A stretch of 64,000 bases of DNA, from the NCBI GenBank assembly GCA_948847595.1, contig CAQOGY010000003.1:124001-188000 (forward strand), read 5' to 3'. The notes under the pieces were generated by a model. That model did not search any database and was not told where the DNA came from. It saw only the letters and a program-made list of their open reading frames with translations. Shown in pieces: positions 49,967 to 57,763 of this stretch. Made by a program: the position numbers and the translations under genes. Positions within the stretch are counted from its first letter, which is position 1; the number at the start of each line of letters is the position of its first letter. Source of the DNA: an uncultured Bacteroides sp. (GTDB lineage Bacteria; Bacteroidota; Bacteroidia; Bacteroidales; Bacteroidaceae).

Positions 49967-52579
49967 ATGAAACACTATATCAAATACCCGTTGTTAGTAT
50001 TATCATTGTTCTTATTCCCTTTTTTGGTTGCAAGGGGACAGGCATATCCTTATAAGAATGCCTCTCTGCCCGTTGGCGAAAGAGTGGAAGACCTGTTGCG
50101 CCGGATGACGCTCGAAGAGAAAATAGCCCAAATCCGCCATATACATTCCTGGAATATATTCGATGGACAGACGTTGGACGAAAAGAAGCTCTCCGCCTTT
50201 GCCGGGAATATCGGTTGGGGATTTGTAGAAGGTTTCCCGTTGACAGGGGAGAATTGCAGCAAGAATATGCGGCTCATACAGAAGTATATGATAGAGCGCA
50301 CCCGGCTGGGAATTCCTGTATTTACCGTAGCGGAGTCCCTGCATGGCTCCGCCCACGAAGGTTCCACTATATATCCTCAGAATATAGCGTTGGGAAGTAC
50401 CTTCAATCCGACGCTGGCTTATCAGAAGGCAGCTTCTACGTCCCGTGACCTTCATACGCAGGGGATGCGTCAGGTATTGGCTCCCTGCATTGATGTAGTC
50501 CGCGATTTGCGTTGGGGACGGGTGGAAGAATCCTATGGGGAAGACCCTTTCCTTTGTGGGGTATTCGCCTGTGCGGAGACAAGCGGTTATCTGGATAATG
50601 GCATTTCTCCGATGCTGAAGCATTTCGGCCCTCATGGCAATCCGTTGGGCGGGCTGAACCTCGCGTCCGTGGAATGTGGGGTGAGAGACTTGCACGATGT
50701 CTATCTGAAACCCTTTGAAATGGTAGTTACCCGGTTGCCTGTCATGGCTGTGATGTCCACCTACAACTCTTGGAACCGTGTCCCCAACTCCGCTTCCCGC
50801 TATCTGCTGACCGATATTCTGCGGAAACAATGGGGCTTTAAAGGATATGTCTATTCCGATTGGGGTGCGATTGAGATGTTGCAGAACTTTCATCATACAG
50901 CCGGCAGTCCGGCAGAGTGTGCCGTGCAGTCCATCAGTGCGGGACTGGACGTAGAGGCTTCCAGCGAATGTTATCCCTATCTGAAAGGGTTGGTTGAAAA
51001 GGGACAGATGGATATAAGCGTGATTGATGAGGCGGTACGCCGGGTGCTTGCTGCCAAGTTTGCGGCAGGCTTGTTTGAAGACCCGTATGGAGAGAAGTTC
51101 GGCAAACAGGAAATGCATGATGCGGAAAGCGTCGCCTTGTCCCGCAAGATAGCGGATGAATCTACCGTATTGCTGAAAAACGAAAACGGATTATTGCCGT
51201 TGAATATCGACCGGATTCGTTCGATTGCAGTCATCGGGCCGAATGCCGCGCAGGTGCAGTTCGGTGATTACACATGGAGCCGGAACAATAAGGATGGCGT
51301 CACTCCGTTGGAAGGGATAAAGCGTCTGGTGGGTGACAAGGCTACCGTCCGTTATGCCCGTGGATGCAGTATGATGTCCAAAGATACTTCGGCTATTTCC
51401 GAAGCGGTGGAGATTGCTTCCCAAAGTGATGTCGCCCTGCTCTTCTGCGGCAGTTCCAGTGCATCGCTGGCGCGTGATTATAACCAGGTGAATTGCGGGG
51501 AAGGCTTTGACCTGCACGACCTTCAACTGACGGGAGCGCAGAGTGAGCTTATCCGTGCGGTCTACGAAACAGGAAAACCGGTAGTGTTGGTACTTGTGGC
51601 AGGAAAGCCCTTTTGCATCCCTTGGGAAAAAGAACATATTCCCGCCATTCTTGCACAGTGGTATGCAGGAGAACAGGCGGGCAACTCCATAGCCGATATT
51701 CTTTTCGGGAAAGTGAATCCGTCGGGAAAACTGGCTTTCTCCTTTCCTCAGAGCGTAGGGCATCTGCCGGCTTATTACAACCATTTGCCTTCTGATAAAG
51801 GCTTTTATAAAAAGCCGGGCAGTTATGAAGTGCCCGGCAGGGATTATGTCTTTTCGTCTCCCGCATCTTTGTGGACGTTCGGACATGGATTGAGTTATAC
51901 CACTTTTTCTTTGGAGAAGATGACGGCCGCTTTGGAACATGATTCCATCCGCGTAAAGGTACAAATCCGGAATACAGGAAATAAAACAGGGAAAGAAGTT
52001 GTCCAGCTTTATGTGCGCGACCAAGTAAGTTCAGTTGTGACCCCCATAAAACAACTGCGCGCATTTATGAAAGTTGAATTGCAACCGGGGGAGAGTAGGG
52101 AAGGCGTTCTCAGTTTCCCGGTTGCCGAACTTTCCCTTACCTTGGAAGATGGTAGGAGACTGATAGAACCCGGTGCGTTTGAACTGCAATTGGGAACCGC
52201 TTCCGACCGTATCTTACTAAAGCAGACTATTCATATCGGAGCAAACGGACAGCTTGTCGGAGCGGACGGACAATCCGTTTCCGCCTCGGACAATCTTCCG
52301 GCATCTTCCGTAAGCAAATCCGCGGCAGCCGGAAAAGAGATAACCGTAAGCGGCACTGTCAGAGATGTGCAGGCTACATTGATAGACGGTGTTTCCATCC
52401 ATTCAAAAACTTCCGGACGTGAACTGGGACGAACCGATTCAAAAGGGAGATACAAGGTGCGTGTATCCGCAAGCGACATTCTGGTCTTTGAAAAGAAAGG
52501 ATACCTGAAACTGGAAGTACCCGTAAATAACCATACTTCCCTGAATGTGAAAATGACTTATGGTGATAATAATATGTAA
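49967..52579 (+). CDS. GH3 beta-glycosidase with extra C-terminal CarboxypepD_reg-like domain
   Basis: An 870-residue secreted protein (signal cut near ARGQA). GH3 (beta/alpha)8 domain with the nucleophile D298 in VYSDWGAI; alpha/beta sandwich domain; fibronectin III-like domain (ELQPGES...LEDGRRLIEPGAFELQLG); then about residues 788-866 an added beta-sandwich, TVSGTVRDVQATLIDGVSIH...GRYKVRVSASD..VFEKKGYL, resembling CarboxypepD_reg-like domains. Beta-glucosidase, beta-xylosidase or other activity cannot be told from sequence. The extra domain is unusual for GH3. Confidence 0.9.
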   Translation: MKHYIKYPLLVLSLFLFPFLVARGQAYPYKNASLPVGERVEDLLRRMTLEEKIAQIRHIHSWNIFDGQTLDEKKLSAFAGNIGWGFVEGFPLTGENCSKNMRLIQKYMIERTRLGIPVFTVAESLHGSAHEGSTIYPQNIALGSTFNPTLAYQKAASTSRDLHTQGMRQVLAPCIDVVRDLRWGRVEESYGEDPFLCGVFACAETSGYLDNGISPMLKHFGPHGNPLGGLNLASVECGVRDLHDVYLKPFEMVVTRLPVMAVMSTYNSWNRVPNSASRYLLTDILRKQWGFKGYVYSDWGAIEMLQNFHHTAGSPAECAVQSISAGLDVEASSECYPYLKGLVEKGQMDISVIDEAVRRVLAAKFAAGLFEDPYGEKFGKQEMHDAESVALSRKIADESTVLLKNENGLLPLNIDRIRSIAVIGPNAAQVQFGDYTWSRNNKDGVTPLEGIKRLVGDKATVRYARGCSMMSKDTSAISEAVEIASQSDVALLFCGSSSASLARDYNQVNCGEGFDLHDLQLTGAQSELIRAVYETGKPVVLVLVAGKPFCIPWEKEHIPAILAQWYAGEQAGNSIADILFGKVNPSGKLAFSFPQSVGHLPAYYNHLPSDKGFYKKPGSYEVPGRDYVFSSPASLWTFGHGLSYTTFSLEKMTAALEHDSIRVKVQIRNTGNKTGKEVVQLYVRDQVSSVVTPIKQLRAFMKVELQPGESREGVLSFPVAELSLTLEDGRRLIEPGAFELQLGTASDRILLKQTIHIGANGQLVGADGQSVSASDNLPASSVSKSAAAGKEITVSGTVRDVQATLIDGVSIHSKTSGRELGRTDSKGRYKVRVSASDILVFEKKGYLKLEVPVNNHTSLNVKMTYGDNNM

Positions 52580-52591
52580 TATCGAATAAAG

Positions 52592-54454
52592 ATGAGAAAA
52601 CTTTTATTAAATAGCTGCTTAGTGGCGGTACTTTGCATGTTGTCGGTAGAAATGTCTGCAACTAGTAGAAAAGAGAAAGAAAAACTTTCGTATTTGCAGT
52701 CGCATCAAACAAAAGAGGATTACTTTGTAAAGCATCTCCGTTTTCCCGCCAATGCCACTTTGGAGCAGAAAGTGGATATGGCAGCCCGTTTGGTTCCCAC
52801 TCCGGAGCAGTTGAATTGGCAACGACTGGAACTGACTGCTTTCCTGCACTTCGGTATCAACACTTTCACCGGAAATGAATGGGGAGACGGCAAGGAAGAC
52901 CCCGCCCTTTTCAATCCTTCCGAACTGGATGCCGAACAATGGGTACGTACCTTGAAAGATGCCGGCTTTAAGATGGTACTCCTCACCGCCAAACATCATG
53001 ACGGTTTTTGCCTGTGGCCCACGAAAACAACTCCTCACTCTGTTGCTTCTTCTCCCTGGAAACAGGGAAAAGGAGACGTCGTGAAAGAACTTCGCCAAGC
53101 GTGCGACAAGTATGGCATGAAGTTCGGAGTTTATCTCTCTCCGTGGGACAGGAATGCCGCTTGTTATGGGGATTCTCCGAAATACAACGATTTCTTTGTC
53201 CGCCAGCTTACGGAACTGCTGACCAATTACGGGGAAATCCACGAAGTATGGTTTGACGGAGCCAACGGCGAAGGCCCTAACGGTAAAAAACAAGTCTATG
53301 ACTGGGATGCTTATTATAAGACTATCCGCCGCCTGCAACCCAAAGCTGTTGCGGCCATCATGGGCGATGATGTACGTTGGGTAGGGAATGAGAAAGGCAT
53401 CGGCCGTGAAACCGAATGGGGGGCTACGGTACGTACTCCGAGCATTTACAGCCGTTCTACCGAAAATAACAACCTTCTCAACGTATCGAGCACAACCGCC
53501 GATTTGGGCAGCCGCAAGATGCTGGCAAAGGCTCGCGAACTGTTCTGGTATCCATCGGAAGTGGATGTATCTATCCGTCCGGGATGGTTCTACCATAAAG
53601 AACAGGACGCTCAAGTGAAGACTTTGCAGCATCTGATGGAAATCTATTACCAGTCGGTAGGATACAACTCCGTTCTCCTGCTCAATATCCCGCCGGATAA
53701 ACGGGGACTTATCAGCGAAGCGGATGCCGCCCGGCTGAAAGAATTTGCCGATTATAGAAAGCAGGTATTTGCTTCGGACAAGATAAAAGACGGAATGAAC
53801 CTATGGTGTGCCGCCCCACAAGACAGCCGGATTTATCAGTTGGAACAGGAAACTTCTGTCAACGTAATAATGTTGCAGGAAGACATCGCTAAAGGACAGC
53901 GGGTTGAGAAGTTCACAGTAGAGGCGCTGACGCCCGAAGGATGGCAAATCGTAGGACAGGGAACCACAATTGGCTATAAACGATTGCTGCGTATCCCCAC
54001 CGTGAAAGCCAATAAAATCCGGGTGACTATCGACGAATGTCGCCTGATAGCCAACGTATCCCGGATAGCAGCTTACTATGCCGCTCCATTGCAAGATAAA
54101 TCGCCGCAGGCTGCACAAGAAAGTTTGTCCAAAGATGCCTGGCATCTATTGTCATCATCTCCTGTCACCATTGATTTGGGAAAACAGACTGTTATTGCAG
54201 GATTTACATACGCTCCCGCAGGAGCCGAAGCAAAACCGACCACTGCTTTCCGCTATAAATTCCAGATAAGTAACGATGGGAAAATATGGACAGAAGTACC
54301 GACTAACGGCGAGTTCAGTAATATCATCAACAACCCCGTTCCGCAAACGGTGCAATTCAAAGAAAAAGTATCAACTCGCTTCATCCGTTTGGATGCCACC
54401 TCTTTGAATGGCAATCCGGCACAGGTTTCGATAGAAGAATTGTCGGTGCGATAA
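52592..54454 (+). CDS. GH29 (subfamily B-like) alpha-1,3/4-L-fucosidase with CBM32/F5-8C domain
   Basis: A 620-residue secreted enzyme; LTAFLHFGINTFTGNEWG, TAKHHDGFCLWPTKTTPHSV and nucleophile D222 in EVWFDGANGEG match GH29, and the FGINTFTG/EWGDG variant is typical of subfamily B, which favours Lewis-type branched fucose. The C-terminal ~130 residues (FRYKFQISNDGKIWTEVPTN...TRFIRLDA) are an F5/8 type C (CBM32-like) domain. It begins 12 nt after GH3. Confidence 0.92.
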   Translation: MRKLLLNSCLVAVLCMLSVEMSATSRKEKEKLSYLQSHQTKEDYFVKHLRFPANATLEQKVDMAARLVPTPEQLNWQRLELTAFLHFGINTFTGNEWGDGKEDPALFNPSELDAEQWVRTLKDAGFKMVLLTAKHHDGFCLWPTKTTPHSVASSPWKQGKGDVVKELRQACDKYGMKFGVYLSPWDRNAACYGDSPKYNDFFVRQLTELLTNYGEIHEVWFDGANGEGPNGKKQVYDWDAYYKTIRRLQPKAVAAIMGDDVRWVGNEKGIGRETEWGATVRTPSIYSRSTENNNLLNVSSTTADLGSRKMLAKARELFWYPSEVDVSIRPGWFYHKEQDAQVKTLQHLMEIYYQSVGYNSVLLLNIPPDKRGLISEADAARLKEFADYRKQVFASDKIKDGMNLWCAAPQDSRIYQLEQETSVNVIMLQEDIAKGQRVEKFTVEALTPEGWQIVGQGTTIGYKRLLRIPTVKANKIRVTIDECRLIANVSRIAAYYAAPLQDKSPQAAQESLSKDAWHLLSSSPVTIDLGKQTVIAGFTYAPAGAEAKPTTAFRYKFQISNDGKIWTEVPTNGEFSNIINNPVPQTVQFKEKVSTRFIRLDATSLNGNPAQVSIEELSVR

Positions 54455-54480
54455 GTCGTATGTTATAAATTAGCAAACTT

Positions 54481-55305
54481 ATGAAACAGTATATTTTTAT
54501 TTTATTAGCTCTAACATTATTTTCGAGTAACATGTACGGTCAGAAAGTAGGTGGATTGATATTAAGCCGCACAAAAGATATTTATTACAAATGGGAAAGG
54601 AATATAGAAAGAGATTTGGATTTAGTTTTCTATAATGAAGATTTTTGTGATTATTATCTTTTTTGTAAAGTCGATAATTCCCATATCCTACTTCCTGGAA
54701 AAAATACAATTTATACTATAGACAAGGATTCAGAAGCTAGCAATGCATTTAAATATGCATCACAATACGTCTATTTTCGCGGTATATTTCCCAAAGAATT
54801 GAAAATAGATACCCCTTATGCTTTACCTGTGAAGAATGGTGAAAAGACAGGTTGGGTGGTTGACCAACGAGAACCGTTTAGGACAATGAATTTTCGTGTA
54901 TTAGAAGATACTGTTTATGCAACTCGGGGTGGCGTGGCTTGTAAAACTCCATCTCGTGAGCATTTACTTATATATCATGCTGATAATACTTTTGCAGCTT
55001 ATATGTATATGTCGGAGAATTTCATCCAGGAAGGTGACATTGTACTAACTGGACAACCGATTGGAATAGCAGGAAGTAGAGGTATTCCGATTTCATATTT
55101 CTTTTTGGATAAGAATAAATTATTAAGCGAGAATTTTATGGGGTATCCTTATTCTCATTTTACTCCGGTGTTTCGCACCACAGAAGGCGATGTGAAACTT
55201 AAGGAAAAGACTTTTTATTATGCTGCTACCGATGAAGAACTTATCATGCAGGATATGGATAAGCACGAAAAGAAAAAGTATTTGAAACAGAAATCAATGA
55301 AATGA
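54481..55305 (+). CDS. secreted protein with degenerate M23/LytM-like domain
   Basis: A 274-residue protein with a signal peptide (SSNMYGQ). Residues about 140-225 follow the LytM pattern: VYATRGGVACKTPS, LLIYHADNTFAAYMYMSENF, IQEGDIVLTGQPIGIAGSRG. The catalytic HxH of M23 peptidases is replaced by ISYFF, and the first zinc ligand is also missing, so it is probably not an active peptidase. Such relatives (EnvC/NlpD-like) activate amidases. It is AT-rich compared with the upstream glycosidases. Confidence 0.65.
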   Translation: MKQYIFILLALTLFSSNMYGQKVGGLILSRTKDIYYKWERNIERDLDLVFYNEDFCDYYLFCKVDNSHILLPGKNTIYTIDKDSEASNAFKYASQYVYFRGIFPKELKIDTPYALPVKNGEKTGWVVDQREPFRTMNFRVLEDTVYATRGGVACKTPSREHLLIYHADNTFAAYMYMSENFIQEGDIVLTGQPIGIAGSRGIPISYFFLDKNKLLSENFMGYPYSHFTPVFRTTEGDVKLKEKTFYYAATDEELIMQDMDKHEKKKYLKQKSMK

Positions 55306-55309
55306 CATT

Positions 55310-55645
55310 ATGCGTACATTATTAATTCTTTTGTCACTGTTTCTGTTGTGTGTTAAACTCTGTGCGCAAGTGGTGCAGATTGAATATAACGGAGACCTGC
55401 TATCTCAAGATGAACGTGAAAAGATAGAAAAGATGCTTCTTCACGAAGCTGAATTTTATTCGCAATTTGGAATGCCTGATACGTTGACTGTAGTTCAGCT
55501 CTTTGTTTTTGAGAAAGAAAAGGCGGCTTTGGAATATTTAAAAAGTTTAGGTGTCACTGCTGCTATTCCCAGAAGTGTTACGGGTTTATATATTGCAGCT
55601 CAACAAAAGATTATATATGCTGCCTTCACAACCGTGTTCCTCTAA
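55310..55645 (+). CDS. small secreted protein, possibly a truncated peptidase-MA-like gene
   Basis: A 111-residue ORF, 4 nt after the M23-like gene, with a signal peptide (LCVKLCAQ). Residues 25-105 (REKIEKMLLHEAEFYSQFG...VTGLYIAAQQKIIYA) resemble the N-terminal part of peptidase-MA/DUF1570-type zincins, but the HExxH part is absent and the ORF stops just after. It may be a 5' fragment of a longer gene. Weak recognition. Confidence 0.5.
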   Translation: MRTLLILLSLFLLCVKLCAQVVQIEYNGDLLSQDEREKIEKMLLHEAEFYSQFGMPDTLTVVQLFVFEKEKAALEYLKSLGVTAAIPRSVTGLYIAAQQKIIYAAFTTVFL

Positions 55646-55661
55646 TATAACTAAAAAATGA

Positions 55662-55693
55662 TTTGCATTTATGCACGCTTTCATGTATCTTCG
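55662..55693 (+). promoter_or_regulatory. promoter of the second AAA/PD-(D/E)XK gene
   Basis: TTTG at 55662-55665, 20 nt, TATCTTCG at 55686-55693 (one mismatch). The start is near 55700, a 24-nt leader. Confidence 0.65.
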
Positions 55694-55723
55694 TCTACTG
55701 ATTCATAAAAAGCCGATAAAAAG

Positions 55724-57331
55724 ATGAAATATCCCATTGGAATACAGAGTTTCGACCGCCTTCGTGAAGACGGATATGTTTACATAGATAAGACCGCTTT
55801 GGTTTACAGTCTTGTGCAAGAGGGTTCAATCTATTTCTTGAGCCGTCCCCGCCGATTCGGGAAAAGCTTGCTGGTTAGCACGCTCGCCTGTTACTTTCAA
55901 GGGCGGAAAGAACTTTTCGACGGACTGGCAATCTCTCGCCTTGAAAAGGACTGGCTGCAATATCCTATCTTTCGTGTAGACTTCAACGGAGGGAACTATA
56001 CCCGTGAAGGAGAGCTGGAGAAAAGCATCGAAACCTACATAGCCAAATGGGAAGTGGAATATGGAAAAGACCCCCTTGAAACCACTACAGGTGACCGCTT
56101 CAAGGGAGTGTTGCAACGTGCCTATCAAAAGACCGGACAGCGCACCGTAGTGCTAATAGATGAATATGATAAACCTATTCTCGACGTACTCGACACCGGA
56201 GCGTCTACCCGTACTCACGAAGGAGAAAAGCGACTGCTTGAGGATCATCATAGGGAGATTCTCAAATCTTTCTATTCCACCTTTAAAGGGGCTGACGAAT
56301 ACCTGAGATTCGTTTTGCTGACAGGAGTTACCAAATTCTCACAAGTCAGTGTATTCAGCGGATTCAACCAACCTACAGATATCAGTATGAGTGAACAATA
56401 CGAGTCTCTTTGTGGTATCACTCAAGAGGAATTGGAGAAATATTTTGAAGAACCTATGATCCAACTGGCCACTAAATACCAATGTACAGTAAAGGAAATG
56501 AAGGATTGGTTGCAACGACAGTACGATGGCTATCATTTCAGCACGAACATGACAGGCATTTACAATCCATTCAGCATTCTTAATGCTTTTCGAATGAATG
56601 AAATCCGTGACTACTGGTTCGCCACCGGAACTCCCACTTATCTGATACGCCTGCTGCAACACAGTCGCGAACAGATGAACGAACTGACAGGGAAATTCTA
56701 CAAACCCTCTTTATTTGTAGATTATAAGGCAGATGTAGAGCAACCGTTACCAATGATTTTCCAAAGTGGCTACCTCACCATCAAAGAATATAATAAAAGA
56801 ATGGGAACCTACTTGCTTGATTTCCCGAACAATGAAGTACGCGAAGGTTTCCTGTCTATGTTGGCTGCCAACTATATGAAACCGAAAAGCAAGGAAGTGA
56901 CAAGCTGGACAACAGATTCCGTAATGGATCTTGAACGAGGTGATACAAACGCATTCTGCCGTTCGCTCACTTCTTTTTTGGCAAGCATTCCTTATGATTC
57001 TCACGGTTCGCTGAAAGATATAGATATCACCGAAAAACATTTTCAATACACTTTTTATCTATTGCTTCGTCTCATAGGCGTATACTGTATTGCCATCCAC
57101 TGTGAAGACCGCCAAAGCTACGGGCGAGTGGACTGTACGCTGGAGATGGATGACTATGTGTATATCTTCGAATTTAAGATGGATGGTACGGCACGGGAAG
57201 CTCTGGAACAAATAGAGAAAAATGGTTATGCCAAGCCCTATCTGGCAGACAAGCGCAAGGTCATTTGCATCGGAGTAAGCTTCTCCTCTTCCACACGCAC
57301 AGTCGAGGATTGGGAAGAAATCTCACTGTAA
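55724..57331 (+). CDS. AAA-ATPase-like protein with C-terminal PD-(D/E)XK domain
   Basis: A 535-residue member of the family at 19317-21065: KYPIGIQSFDRLREDGYVYIDKTALVYSLV, Walker A RPRRFGKSLL, Walker B VVLIDEYDKPIL, and C-terminal nuclease-like core YGRVDCTLEMDDYVYIFEFKMDG. The two paralogues share architecture but are clearly diverged. It has its own promoter and no evident operon partner. Role unknown. Confidence 0.88.
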   Translation: MKYPIGIQSFDRLREDGYVYIDKTALVYSLVQEGSIYFLSRPRRFGKSLLVSTLACYFQGRKELFDGLAISRLEKDWLQYPIFRVDFNGGNYTREGELEKSIETYIAKWEVEYGKDPLETTTGDRFKGVLQRAYQKTGQRTVVLIDEYDKPILDVLDTGASTRTHEGEKRLLEDHHREILKSFYSTFKGADEYLRFVLLTGVTKFSQVSVFSGFNQPTDISMSEQYESLCGITQEELEKYFEEPMIQLATKYQCTVKEMKDWLQRQYDGYHFSTNMTGIYNPFSILNAFRMNEIRDYWFATGTPTYLIRLLQHSREQMNELTGKFYKPSLFVDYKADVEQPLPMIFQSGYLTIKEYNKRMGTYLLDFPNNEVREGFLSMLAANYMKPKSKEVTSWTTDSVMDLERGDTNAFCRSLTSFLASIPYDSHGSLKDIDITEKHFQYTFYLLLRLIGVYCIAIHCEDRQSYGRVDCTLEMDDYVYIFEFKMDGTAREALEQIEKNGYAKPYLADKRKVICIGVSFSSSTRTVEDWEEISL

Positions 57332-57384
57332 CCTGACGTGATACTTCATAAAACGTGTATCTTCTAAAAGTAAACCTGTAAATC

Positions 57385-57481
57385 AGCCGACTTAAGTCGG
57401 CTACATAGTCAACTCAAGTCGGCTAATCAGACGGCTATAGTTGGCTAAATGGACAACTCCAGTCGGCTGATAGTGAAAAAG
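57385..57481. repeat. 22-bp (2 x 11) tandem array before the HTCS gene
   Basis: AAGTCGGCT-type motifs occur at 57394, 57416, 57438 and 57460, exactly 22 bp apart, with weaker 11-bp intermediates (AGTCAACTC, GACGGCTA). The first is half of a perfect 18-bp palindrome, AGCCGACTTAAGTCGGCT (57385-57402). The other ~280 bp of this 432-bp gap show no gene. Confidence 0.75.
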
Positions 57482-57702
57482 CTGTTGCTTACCCCAACCA
57501 TATCATTATCAGTCGTCATTCCTTTATGTACTACGTGCCACTTGATTGCTGACGAGGATTTGGAAAGATACAAATCCGGTGAAAGGACGTGAATGCGTGA
57601 ACCTTGGTGAATACTGTATTTCTTATCTCTTCTTCACCGGAACTGTCTATGAATGAGAACTTAAGGAAACCGTGATGAATGTGAATAAGAGATTTTATAA
57701 TT

Positions 57703-57736
57703 AAGTATAATTATACTTGTTTTTTTAGTATCTTTG
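57703..57736 (+). promoter_or_regulatory. HTCS promoter with upstream palindrome
   Basis: A perfect 16-bp palindrome AAGTATAATTATACTT (57703-57718) lies where a -33 element should be, followed by a perfect -7, TATCTTTG (57729-57736). The arrangement suggests a dimeric regulator controls the sensor gene. The start is near 57743. Confidence 0.55.
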
Positions 57737-57763
57737 TTCCGCTTCTAACAATACAGAATATTT

